Assembly (NCBI GenBank): GCA_024196135.1
Contig: JAMQCK010000358.1
Coordinates: forward strand, 1,002 to 26,344
Source: Pleurotus ostreatus/Saccharomyces cerevisiae fusant
Taxonomy: Eukaryota > Opisthokonta
Direction of reading: 5' to 3'
Length of the DNA: 25,343 bases
In this document: piece by piece, positions 1 to 10,262 of the stretch
How positions within the stretch are numbered: the first letter of the stretch is position 1
Layout of the letters: each line of letters starts with the position of its first letter
Notes under the pieces: model-generated
The model's database searches: none
Told to the model about the DNA's origin: nothing
What the model saw: the letters and a program-made list of their open reading frames with translations, nothing else
Position numbers and translations under genes: made by a program

Positions 1-760
1 CTGCGCTCTCGCGATAAGCGCGCGGCTCCCTCTCCTTCCTCGCGCGTTGCCGGTCAACTGCCGCACCTCCATTTCGACGTGAACTCACCGATCCCTTCTG
101 CTGCAGGACGCGAATGGACCGAAGTGCGCGTGGTGTACCTGGAGCAAATGAACGCTCTGCGCACGCTGCACGAACAGGTGTACTCGACGCTCACTCGCCT
201 GAGCAGCGAGACGGACCACCTATCGCAGCTCGACAGTGCCATCAAGAAGCAGCTTGCGTCACTCCAGAGCTCATTCGATGCCTTCGAAGCGACATCGCGT
301 GAGTGACCGCTGCCCTTGCCTCCCTTTGTGGCCTCTTCGTCCTCGCGCTGCTCTCCACCCTCTATCTATCACCCATTCCTCTTCTTTCTATCTATTGCTG
401 TTGTATCTATACTTGGGGCCATCGAGGCCGTGTACTACCATCCCTTCGCTCGCTTCCCTTCCGTCGGCCGGCCACGCTTCTTCGTTCCTCTTGGGCATTC
501 TCTTTCAAGGCGGCCGGGCCCCTTCGTATTTTGGCAATCGCGCACCAGCCGCTGACATTTCGACCGTTATAGCCCGGGATGAAGAAGAGGAGCACGAAGA
601 AGAACCACAGGTCGTGGCGGAGGAGGTGGTGGAGGAAGTTCATACCCACGAAGACGTGGTGGAAGCGGAGGTATCGATCGAAGGAGTGGAGGAAGAGGTT
701 GCAGCCGCGGCCCTCGCAGCGGCCGAGGAAATGGCAGCCCTCCACATCGGAGATGACTAG
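1..760 (+). CDS. 3' part of a coiled-coil protein with an acidic C-terminal tail (5' end outside window)
   Basis: Frame 1 is open from the first base, so the gene enters from the left. I read two exons, 1-298 and 573-760, joined across a 274 nt GTGAGT...TATAG intron; the join keeps the frame and the stop is at 758-760. The first exon has a basic, Pro/Ser-rich stretch, then a heptad-like helical segment (EWTEVRVVYLEQMNALRTL onward) with regular Leu and Gln/Glu spacing, probably a coiled coil. The second exon is extremely acidic (DEEEEHEEE, later runs of Glu and Ala) and ends in HIGDD. I do not recognise the family; acidic tails of this kind occur in nuclear and cytoskeletal adaptors, but nothing here fixes a role. 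The intron is long for this locus, so an extra exon inside it cannot be excluded. Confidence 0.55.
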
Positions 761-1140
761 CCTATTGCGGGTGCATCTTGGAAGAACCATAGAACGCGAA
801 AAGTCATGGATCTACGACGACGACGACGGTGGAGGGAATCTTTATGCATATCGATGCTCACTGTTCACGACTGTTCTTGCGCCGCGCCTATGCGGGGCTG
901 TTGATTCATGTACTTACGATTACGAGGTGTCCGATGCCGAATGGGAATTTTGCTACTAACTTCACCTTGTCTGGCGTCGGGAGCTACAAGGCAGCCGCTT
1001 TGGGAGGGTGGCGCAGTTGAACAATGGGCGTCACGTGGGAGACCTGGTGACGGCAGCGCTTGTGTGGATCTCCGCGTCGCGCGTTTCGTTCACTTCTTGA
1101 TGTTGACTGTCGCGTGCCGGACATTGTCCAACTGAGAACA
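761..1140. other. intergenic: 3' flank of the first gene and 5' region of the F-BAR/RhoGAP gene
   Basis: 380 bp with no convincing coding exon. It must hold the 3' UTR of the upstream gene and the promoter/5' UTR of the gene starting at 1141. I see no clear TATA box; a short GACGACGACGACG-like run at about 814-826 is the only simple sequence. Confidence 0.5.
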
Positions 1141-4111
1141 ATGGAGTCTCAGCCAGCATCGTCCCGCCCGTCGCTCTCAGAGGCGTCGCGCACCGCCGTC
1201 GGGCCAGTCCCGCAGTTCGACTTCCATCTGCGGATCCTCACAACCTCATACATCAGCTTCTTCTCCGAGAGGTATGTGCGGCAGATGCACGGACGACACT
1301 GATAGATCTGACCGTCCCTCCAGAAAGCGCATTGAAGAGAACTAGTAAGCGGGCTGCTCGCTATGCGCAGCAGCATCAGTCTGAGCGCGACGCGTCTAGT
1401 TGCCAGCAGTTGCAGAAACTGCACCACGATATCAAAGCCATTGACACATACCTCGACGATCGAGGAGAGCTGACGACGACAAGAGCAGCCTGGGGCGAAA
1501 TTCGCGATAATGTCGAACGAGGTGCGCGATCGTGTCTAACCCTGCTGTAGATCCTTCCTGATGTCAAGTCTTCAGAAACCCAAGCCCGCTCAGCCTTCCT
1601 GAATACCCTCGACAAAGATGTGCTCGGACCCCTCACCGCCCTCAGGGTGTGTATCACGAAACAAACCTTCATTACCTGCTCACGACCCTGCAGGAGACCC
1701 AGGAACGGACCCGCAAGCGCATCAAGGAGGATCTGAAGGAGTCCAACAACGCCTATGCTGAATATGCGGACAGTACCCTCCCCAAGCTCAAGTCTCGATA
1801 TCTCAAGAAGTTTGCAGAGGCGGAGGCGAGTCTATCGTCCCCGCCACCGTGTACCCTTTCCTTACCTCCCCACAGGAATTGAAGCATCAAGCGGCACAAC
1901 CAGTCGCCCCCACGCCACAGCAAGCGCAGTCAGGGTCGCCTCCGGGCTCGAAGCCCAACCCCGGCGTCGGCGTCAGGGTGACATCGCCACAACCGCTGCG
2001 CCCGCTCGAGCGGCGCACCTCCCTTGGCCAAGGCAGCCGGAATCGCTCTCCCTCCTCCGGCACTGCCTTCTCCGATCTTGCGCATCAGGGCAAGCGGCAG
2101 CTTAACACCCTGATGGGCCTGCTCGACAAGAGCGGCTCTGTCCATGAACGAGGGGGACGCGAGAGTCACGCGCTGCGCATGGTCCGCCTCAAGCGCGAGG
2201 CCGATGAAGCTGGTGCGTCCGATGCGCGGGCTTGCACGCCCTGGCTAATGCGGACTTAGACCACGAATATCGCAAGGGCGTGCACTGGCTGGAAACTCTC
2301 CGTATCCGGAAGATCAAGACGCTCGAGAGCGCCTACAGAGTTCGTGTTCGCGTATCCTCCGTCGCGTAATGCATACTGAACACCAAACAGAGTCTGGAGA
2401 TGTTTATCGCCGACACATCGTCGACAGTCAAATTGGTCCTGGCCCGTTATACGGACAACCTGATGTGCGGATGCTTATACCCGCCCTTGACGTCAACTTA
2501 CCCTTTTCAGTGCGACTACTACGACGGAAACTCAGATTACCACACACGCGAAGCCAATGGTCGACAAGATCTCGCCAGAGAGGGACGTACAGCGGATGAC
2601 TAGCTTCATTCCGCGTGCCATTGCGTCTGCCACACCGGAGCAAGTCCACTATGAGCACGGCTTGCAGGGCGTTTGCAGCGACCTTATCTTCGGAATCAGC
2701 TTGACCGACTATGCAACGGGCAAGAACATCCGCGATGGGGAGATACCCCGGATCGTCAGGCTATGCATCGAAGAGATAGACAAGAGAGGGCTTGAGGCCG
2801 AGGGCATCTATCGGGTATGCAATTATCCTAGCGAACAGCTTGATATTCTGGCTGACTTCTCTATAGGTGTCAGGCCGTCACGCGAACGTTGTCATGGTCA
2901 GTTGGCCGTTTTTGCATAACTCGCGGCTGGCTAACGTGTCTTTTAGCTGCAACACGAGGTTGAGAAGGATGAGCAGGCCTTCCGGTTTGACCCACAACGG
3001 GACGACGTCTACGTGATTGCCTCTCTGCTCAAGGTTCGTTCGCCTCAAATGACCTATAGCCCGGCTTACCGTTTTCAACCAGTTGTACTTGCGGGAGCTC
3101 CCCGAGCCCTTGTTCAAGTTCCAATTGCAAGATCGTATACAGCACACGGAAGACCTCAGTAAGTACACACTGCAAACATATCGTCGCAAGTACTGACGTT
3201 TGACTAGATGATCACCGGGCGAATAACTTCATGCTCCTGAAGGCAAAGATTAGGCGACTTCCTCCCGTGCATCAAGCGACTTTGAGGGCGCTCGTCGAGC
3301 ATCTACACAGGGTCGCGAATCATAGCGACAAGAACAAGATGGACCCGAAGAACCTGGCGATCGTCTTCGGCGGTGTTGTCTTTGGCGAGGAAGAGATACC
3401 CAAGGGCGGCGAACGCGATCTGTTGACTCTCGGCACGATGAAGGTGATTTGCTGGCCTCCGCGAATGTCGTTCGTTTGCTGATTACTCTTCAGGATACCC
3501 TGATGGAGGACATGATCGTCCATGCGCCGCTCATCTTCGACGGTCATGAAGGCAGCATCAGCGTCACCACCGGCAGCGCAGGCACCAGCGTGGCAGGAAG
3601 TAACTCCGGGAGCCAACCTCACTCCCCGCAGCTGCCGCCCACGCCGGCGACAGATCCAGCGCCCGTATACTACGGCTCCAAGAGCACGAAGGTGGCAACT
3701 GTGCCGCCGCAATCGCCTCATCACGGGCATGAGGTAGACTTTACACCCAAACTTCCTCCGCGTCCCGCAAACAGCATCCATCCTTCCTCGCGCGGCCAGA
3801 ACTCGCCAACGAAGGATCACTTTGACCAGATGCCACCCCCACCGGTTCCGCCACGGAGGCCGTCTGGAAATCAGTCGGTCACGTCGCTTCCGCCAGGCGC
3901 TAGGCCGCCTTCACCCCTGCCCAAGTCCGGCTCTCCGACCTCGCAGGCGCAGCCTCCTGCGCAGCCCCATGGTCTATACGCCTTGCCACCAGGCGCCGCA
4001 CCACCTCACCCGGGCGGAGATACGCCACCTTCACCGGCTTCAACGTCTGCTCTGACGGACACCTCCGCGTCGGTGTACGATGAGGCACGCACCCATGATC
4101 CACGACAATGA
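1141..4111 (+). CDS. F-BAR (FCH) domain Rho GTPase-activating protein with proline-rich SH3-binding tail (Rgd1-like)
   Basis: Predicted 772 aa from 14 exons: 1141-1271, 1324-1344, 1400-1521, 1576-1646, 1694-1825, 1876-2212, 2260-2339, 2391-2464, 2511-2814, 2867-2896, 2947-3033, 3083-3158, 3208-3443, 3494-4111. Residues about 24-330 form an F-BAR domain: the FCH start FDFHLRILTTSYISFFSER, then KRIEENY, TTTRAAWGEIRDN and ERTRKRIKEDLKE. A RhoGAP domain follows at about 385-590, with the arginine-finger motif EGIYR (Arg424), YLRELPEPLF and NKMDPKNLAIVFG. The last 170 residues are Pro/Ser-rich with SH3-ligand motifs such as PPPPVPPRRP and PKLPPRPAN. By family knowledge it should bind curved plasma membrane and stimulate GTP hydrolysis by Rho-type GTPases (Rho3/Rho4/Cdc42 class) in polarity, septation or endocytosis. 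The domain order equals yeast Rgd1. The intron after residue 159 uses a GC donor. The start ATG lies just before the FCH domain. Confidence 0.9.
1826..1875 (+). other. GC-AG intron in the RhoGAP gene
   Basis: Exon 5 ends ...GAG and the next bases are GCGAGT, matching the GC-AG donor consensus better than any nearby GT. Removing 1826-1875 (50 bp, ending CCCACAG) joins KKFAEAE to ELKHQ in frame. The possible GT donors at 1830, 1849 and 1851 either produce a stop or leave an intron of 27 bp or less. Confidence 0.75.
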
Positions 4112-4504
4112 CGATGTGACGAGTAGTTCTTACGGTTTGACCTTGACTTTTTTTCTTTCTTCGTTCGTCTTGAATCCTGTTGTATGACCTTCTGCCACAT
4201 GCCTAATTTCTTCTGGGTCTCTTACTTTTCTTCCGCCATTATATTCCCTTCCCTTGCGTCCGCCTCGACCGTGTTGCTTTACCATATCCATATAATTTCG
4301 TTCCACGATAGTATTACATGTCCAGATAGTCGGTGGGCTGTATATGTAGCGTACATTATAGGGCGCAAGCTCTAGTTTATGAGCATGGAGGGATGAAGGA
4401 CGCAGGGCGAGTAGTCGCCTGTGCGTCAGTCAGTGAAGTCAGTAAATACGGACAGTGCCAGTAAACATGAGCAGTGTCAGTAGGCACGATATGGGCAGAC
4501 ACGA
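4112..4504. other. convergent 3' UTR region between the RhoGAP (+) and helicase (-) genes
   Basis: 393 bp lying between two converging stop codons. The left part is T-rich (TTTTTTTC near 4148, many CTT/TTC runs), as expected of a fungal 3' UTR. The right part holds a short imperfect tandem repeat (listed separately). No coding exon is apparent. Confidence 0.6.
4438..4494. repeat. imperfect 19-bp tandem repeat, three units
   Basis: The units begin at 4438, 4457 and 4476. Units 1 and 2 share the frame G(T/C)CAGTAAA...G(A/G)(C)AGT; unit 3 keeps only the GTCAGTA start. The block lies 11 bp downstream of the helicase stop codon, so it would be in that gene's 3' UTR. Confidence 0.45.
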
Positions 4505-7208
4505 TCAGTCCGCGTAATAGCTGGCGATGGCATCCTCCATGTCCATCTCGTCCTCGACGCTGAGCTCCTTCTTTAGCGGAGGAGCCCAGGAGGCCTGCCA
4601 CGCCTGGACACGAGGGTGCGCCAAGACCCTGTGCAGACGTGAGCATGGACTTCGACTTAAGAAGGGAGGACGTACTTCGATGGCTGGAAGTTTACGATCT
4701 CGAGCCCTTCCATGGACGTAGCTCGAGAGACGGCGACGTAAGCTATGGCACAGAGCAATTAGCAGTGATCTGAGCATGGAACTAGACGTGACTCACCCTG
4801 CCCCTTCTCGAACGTCCGCCCTAGGTCAACCTTGACACGCTGCAAGGTCTGACCCTGCGACTTGTGCACCGAAAGCGCCCAAGCAAGTATGAGCGGCACC
4901 TGCATCCTCGACACCTCCACATTCCCCATGATCCCCTCCACCGTGAACATCAACGGCGCGCACAACAGCTGGCTCCCATTCGTAAACCGCACCAACGGGA
5001 ACCTTTGATTCTTCGAAAACACCGCCTCGCTCATCGGCCGCATGTCGCCAATAGGCTCGCGCCGGATGTGGTACTCGCCCTTGCTGTCGGGGTCCGCGGA
5101 CCCGTAGGGGTGCCCGTCGCGCATCTTGATCTGCGCGACGGCGATGGCGCGCTCGATCGCCTCGTGCACGGTGCAGAACTCCTCGACGCGGCCGACGGAG
5201 CCGTTGACGAGGAGGCCCTGGACGACGTTCTGGATGAGCATGACCTGCGCACCGATCTTGAGGGAGACGTCCGCGGGGGCGATGAGGCGCTCGAGGAGGG
5301 GCTCGGCGTCGGCGGCGGTGAGACGCTTGCGGCGGGCGTCCCAGCCGACGGCGTCGACGGATTTGTAGGTCTGGGTGGCGCCTTCGAGTGATGCGAGACG
5401 GTTGTTGTTGCAGGACTCGACCTCGGCGCGGAGCGGAAAGCTGTGGGCAGGGGGTGAGCAGGCATGCTGCAGGCAGTGAAGGGTTACGTACATGTATGTC
5501 GGCTCGATTCCATCGTCGTACTTCAAAGGACGCGAGAGGCTGACCAACTTGTCGACATGCCACTGCTCGAGCTCGCCGTGTCTCATAGCGGACAAGATGT
5601 CGATAAACTCTAGTGAAGCATGTGAGTCACGACTATGGGCTGAAAGAGTCGCCCCTACCGTTGTCCTTCTGACGGAACACCTTTGTCAAGAGGACAGGCT
5701 TGCCGATACACTTGGACCATGTTCGGGAGTCAAACGCGAAGGTCGGGGCCATACGATAGTTGTGGCTCTGATTGGGAACGGGCGGAAGCTGAAAGAAGTC
5801 TCCCGAGATGACCAGCTAGAAGAGCCGTGAGTGAGCGAACAAGGGGGAGCAGTTTACCAACCTGTATCCCACCAAAGGGCCTCTGATCTTCCCGCACTTC
5901 TCGCGCAATATATTCCTGTGCGTCAAATATATGTCAATTGTTTTAGGCGTGCCTGGCAAGCAGGCAGATCTCACCAGCTTGTCGAATATTTGACCGTCGA
6001 GCATGGATACTGGGTTGTAAGATATCAGTGTGCCACACACCAAGCACCTAGAACACCGCTCACTTTCATCGATGATGAGGGTAGCGCAGTTGACCCATCG
6101 ATTTCTGAGCACGATAGAGCTAGATATCTTAAGCACTAACATATCCGCTGGCTCGTTACCCAGTCCTATCCCAGCCCACGAATATATCGTGCGCCCGCCG
6201 ACATTGACGGAAGCAATGCCTGCGACGTGGTCATGTCACATTTGTACGTGACGGCGAGCGGAAGAAACTCACCTGTTGGCGCAGTGATCTCAACCTCAGT
6301 TGGCTCGTCGGTTTCAATCCTCTGCCTTGCTCTTTCCTCTGCGCGTTCTTTGTAGACTTTGATGATCTCTCGTAATAAGACTGATTTGCCAGTTCCTGCC
6401 GAACATATTGTAACGATGAACGACGCTCTTGATGATGGTCACGCACCTGCAGGACCCGTGAAGAAGACGTTCTTCCCTGTCTTGACCAGATCAAGGACAA
6501 GGAGCTGTTCTGGCGATAGCTTTATGGCATTCGAGCCAGCCGGGAGGTTTGCCGCAGCGACCTCTTCGGGTCTAGCATTGGCGAGTTCTCGTGGCACAGA
6601 TGCCGCGGGCGTCGGGTAGTCCCTCTCCGGGCTTCCTCTGGGTGTAGGCAGAGGAGGAGACGAGCCCTGAATGCGCACAGGTGCGGCCTCGCATTCGAAA
6701 GGCTCGTCGGTCTGCACGCAGGCGTCAGCGGTGATGACCTGCACCGCCGCATCAGCCTTTGATGATCCAGGCTTCGGGGCATCGTCGTCAAACTCCGTCC
6801 ACAAAGTGGACGAGTCGGGGTATCGACGACGGCTCTCTGAAGACATATGAGTGGCAACATCACTTTGGGCGAGAAAGAACATACTGTTCTTCTTGCTCTT
6901 CTTTCGCCTTGAATCCGGATTCCGCAGCCATTCCTCCGCTCTCTCAAGCGAGTAGAACTTCTTGCCAACCGCACCGCTGAGACCGTCGAGCTGAAAGTGC
7001 ATGGTCATGGTCAAGTACAATCAGATTATCAGCGCCGTCTACTGACCGCTTCCCGATACTAGACCAAATGAGAGGTGTCAATCAGTCAGGGGAGGAAGCT
7101 ACGAAGGCGCCGGGGGCTCACACGCACCTCATCGATAGTATGATATATCCTCGGCCCTCGGCGACCATTCAAGACTGCATAGTACTTTTGGGTGGCAACC
7201 TTGGGCAT
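4505..7208 (-). CDS. PIF1: PIF1-family 5'-3' DNA helicase with N-terminal viroplasmin/RNase H1-N-like domain
   Basis: Predicted 704 aa from 12 exons: 7128-7208, 7047-7058, 6447-6990, 6273-6395, 6064-6219, 5975-6009, 5862-5915, 5659-5815, 5492-5609, 4797-5440, 4676-4742, 4505-4628. Residues about 8-50 fit a viroplasmin (Caulimovirus VI/RNase H1 N-terminal) fold: KYYAVLNGRRGPRIY, then GLSGAVGKKFYSLERAEEWL. A linker of about 140 residues follows. Helicase motifs then appear in order: Walker A GPAGTGKS (Lys216), GIASVNVGGRTIYSWAGIG, IIDEIS (Asp304-Glu305), GDFFQLPPVP, FRQKDN, a motif-V segment LSVHKSQGQTLQ and motif VI YVAVSRATSMEGLEI. PIF1 enzymes unwind G-quadruplexes, R-loop hybrids and stalled forks in nucleus and mitochondria; the N-terminal domain binds dsRNA or RNA-DNA hybrids in RNase H1. 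The gene is divergent from the HAM1-like gene, with about 220 bp between start codons. No clear mitochondrial presequence is visible. Confidence 0.92.
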
Positions 7209-7427
7209 GGCTGGCCGTCATGTGCTGGTTCGACTTGACTGTCCGGTTCAAGCCACGACGCGGCACCTGCCGGCCGCGCCGGAGCCGATGAAAATGCTGC
7301 CGTGGTCACATGGCCGCGTCGCTGTGACGCGCGCGCATGACGTCGTCTGTAGCCGACCTCCTGCTTTACGCCACCGTCCTGGCCGCCATGGGCTCAAATA
7401 GACTCACCTTGTCCTCTTACCGTCACG
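7209..7427. promoter_or_regulatory. bidirectional promoter region between the helicase (-) and HAM1-like (+) genes
   Basis: 219 bp separate the two divergent start codons, so both promoters and 5' UTRs must fit here or overlap the neighbouring gene. The stretch is GC-rich and holds ACGCG/CGCGCG and TGACGT elements (about 7318-7344). No TATA box is apparent on either strand. Confidence 0.5.
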
Positions 7428-10171
7428 ATGGGTATATGCAGCTCCTGCTGTGGGCGAAGGGACAAGACGGGCGAGCGCGAACCCCTGCTGTCCAAGGGAA
7501 AGCAGAGCGCACTCCCTCCGCCTCATTCAGATATCGAGAGGCTCGCAGACGCGCTTGGTGCGCTTCAAGTAGGAAAACTACCGTCCCAAGCCCAGATTGA
7601 TACTCTGCTCTTCCGCCTTCTTCGCTCAAATCTATTCGACGTCGACGGCAAGATTCATGGCAGTGGTCCTATCAGCCGTCATGGTCGACAGGTTGTCCAA
7701 GACGTGCACGACGTCCTTGAGGCATTGAAGCAATTTGGGCTTGACAAGAATGGTGAAAACTCTGACTCTCGCGCGTCTCGTAAGGCTGAAAATAGTAGGC
7801 GACGATGTTTTGCAAGATCTTGTCTCCCAATACAGGAAACTGCGCGACACCGCTCCCATCCAGGTTAACCAAGAATACGTTACCCGGCTACAGGACAGCA
7901 CTCTGAAGGCCGGAGAACAATGTACGTGGCATCTGGTTGCGTCATTTGAAAGCACACTCAGGCTTTTCGCAGCCGCAAACATCCCATCGACACAGGGTCT
8001 ATCACAAGATGCCACATGCATTGTCGAGTCCATCCAGACCATCCTGCGGCTGGTATTTACGTCGTCGACCTTCCGCGCCCTCCTGAAAGACATACTCGAG
8101 CTTGCGCGGGACTATATCTCGTACACAGCCGGCGAAGTAGCCGACGTCGCGCTGGAAGTACAAGTCGCCGCGGAGGATGTGGAGCGAGCGGCCCAGACGA
8201 CCGACATCTCCGTCGAAGACATTAAAGGAAAGGCGAAGGAGATATACGATGATGTTCGTGATGTCGTTGCCGGAAGTGGATCGCGTTCGAATGGTGGGCC
8301 TCCGTCGCGCGACCCGCGCACGGTTGCGTATGATCGTGTGCAGCTGGTAAGAGGACATGCAACAACCTTTGGAAGTAACCTTGTTTAAGGTCTTTCATTT
8401 ACAGGTCTTCGCCTCCGCTCATAGGGACCCGAGGTACACCCAAGCCCTACGAACGCTACTCGAGGTCATCCGCAAATACATCACCATAACCCGCAAAACC
8501 GCAGACCTTATCTCGCACGCCTCCCCAAACGACCTACCAAAAGGCCGCCTATTCTACCTCACCGCCCCAGCCCGACGGCTCCTTCGCGACCTTCGTATCC
8601 TCGCCGAACGCCTCGCCGAAGGTCACCCTCTCGCCAACCTCCTCCACCTCTCCGCCCAATTCCTCGACTCCGTCCTCTTTTCCCCCGCCGAGGTCGGCTA
8701 CGAGATCCGCACACTCTTCGCCGCCGTGGGCGAGTGGTGCGACTATGCCCTCGCGGATCCCGCCTACGCGAACTCGAGCACGGGCATGCAGGCGTTTGGT
8801 AGTCTGTACGATACCAGCCGGAGGCTTCTGCGATCGGATTCGGAGGATAGATTGGCGGTGGATTTCCGGGCAGTGGTGGACGAGCTGAGGATCTACCTCC
8901 GCCTCGTTCAAGACGACCTAGCAAATAAGCGACTAGTCAACTCGATCCGTGCGCTGGACGCCGACGTCAGGACACTGGGCGCGGACACGATGGGTGCGAG
9001 AAGTCGGTGGCGGCGCGAGTTTATGCAGGATGTCCTGGGGTATCTTGTCCCGCGCGTTCTGCGTTCATTGCGCTCCCTCCCGATCATGCCGAGGGTGGAG
9101 TATCAGGATTCGATGCTGGATATTGCGCTGGATTCGTTGTTGCTGACTTCGACGCCGCTCACGGTTACGTCGTCGTTGACGCCGGACCATTTTTCGGTGC
9201 AAAACCTCTCCGAACTTTACGTCGATCTCGCTGGCCAAGAAACCGACTCGGTGGTCACGACCCGAACACGAACGCGCGTTCACGTCGACGGCATCCGTCT
9301 ATCTGCGCACGACGTAGGGTACTATGCGAAGTACAAGGGCTGGCTCTTGTACGAGGACGAGGGGTTACTGAGCGTTGACATCGGCGCGCCAGAAGGCAGC
9401 GGTGGCTTGGAGGTCGGCATCGATCTCGACTTTCCGGAAAACAGCGAGGAGGCACCCGACGCGTTTGATGTGGTAGAAGTGCGCGTCCGGCTCGACGGCA
9501 TATCCCTCACCATTGACCGCAGCAAGCACTGGCTGCTGAGCAAGCTGTTTCTGCAACCGCTGTCCGGGCCGACGCTCTCGGTGGTGTTGGCGAGCGTGCT
9601 GGAAGGGAAGATAAGGGAGGGGCTGGAGGGGGTGGCGAGGGTGTTGGGTGAGGTGACGAGGGATGCGAGGAGGGATACGGCAGATGACCAGGAGGAGCCA
9701 AGTGTGCAGGACTACCTCGCATCGCTTCTGCAACACTTGTCGACACTCTTCGAGAGCGCGCCGCCGGATCCTGACGTGGTACAGGAGTCGCACACGGATG
9801 CCACGGTTGCTGGTCTTGTCCACACGACGGTGACGAAGCCAGCGCATGGCGAGGACTCGGACGTCGACTCAGAAGACGAGGAAGAAGGCGAGGAGACCAT
9901 CATCGCTATCGGCGGCGCGCCACAGCTATTCCCCGGCAAAGCAGGGCCGCACGATGTGGACGACAATAGTGGAGGAGTGGAAGAGGTAGCGGGAGAGGTC
10001 GCCCAAGATACGCAGTCAGTTATCGAGAAGGCAGCGGCGAGTACGCGAGAGGCGGTACGAGGCGCGAGGGAGATGAGGGAAGAGCTAGAGCGCTCTGGGA
10101 AACGTAAGGAGGCTCGGAGGAAGGTTGATGGAAGGAGGTGGGGGTGGCATAGTGATGCGTTTGACTTCTAA
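7428..10171 (+). CDS. HAM1-like protein (HAM1-like N- and C-terminal domains), predicted N-myristoylated/palmitoylated
   Basis: Three exons, 7428-7752, 7796-8346 and 8405-10171, give about 880 aa. The N-terminus MGICSSCCGRR has Gly2 with Ser6 (myristoylation pattern) and three cysteines suited to palmitoylation, which is why I chose this start. A mostly helical N-terminal region follows (IERLADALGALQVGKLPSQ, VVQDVHDVLEALKQFG, SSTFRALLKDILELARDY). The C-terminal half (from about MPRVEYQDSMLDIALDSL to LVVLASVLEG-like sequence) alternates beta strands and resembles the HAM1-like C-terminal domain of fungal proteins tied to hyphal fusion and mating, possibly a lipid-binding tubular fold. The final 200 residues are charged and probably disordered. 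This is not the ITPase also called HAM1. A 51-nt segment, 7922-7972, has a GTACGT donor and TCGCAG acceptor and is in frame, so a shorter 863 aa form is possible. Confidence 0.8.
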
Positions 10172-10262
10172 GAAGGAATTCCCGCGTAACATATACATAT
10201 TTTCATAAGGCATAACTACAAAGTTCCAAACCTCCATACACGTTCTCCGACACTGGACTACC
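10172..10262. other. short convergent 3' region between the HAM1-like (+) and F-box (-) genes
   Basis: Only 91 bp separate the two stop codons, so the 3' UTRs probably overlap. AT-rich sequence (ACATATACATATTTTCATAA, about 10189-10208) could serve for 3' end formation. Confidence 0.5.

Noticed and set aside
4864..5391. 175-codon open frame on the plus strand
   Set aside because: It is opposite the large helicase exon, whose minus-strand translation carries clear PIF1 motifs; its His/Arg-rich composition is typical of antisense frames.
6900..7208. Viroplasmin similarity as an integrated caulimovirus-like element
   Set aside because: The domain is shared with cellular RNase H1, is split by ordinary fungal introns and joins in frame to a helicase; no viral gene is nearby.
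9365..9847. 160-codon open frame on the minus strand
   Set aside because: Antisense to the long HAM1-like exon; Arg/Pro/Gln-rich with no motif.
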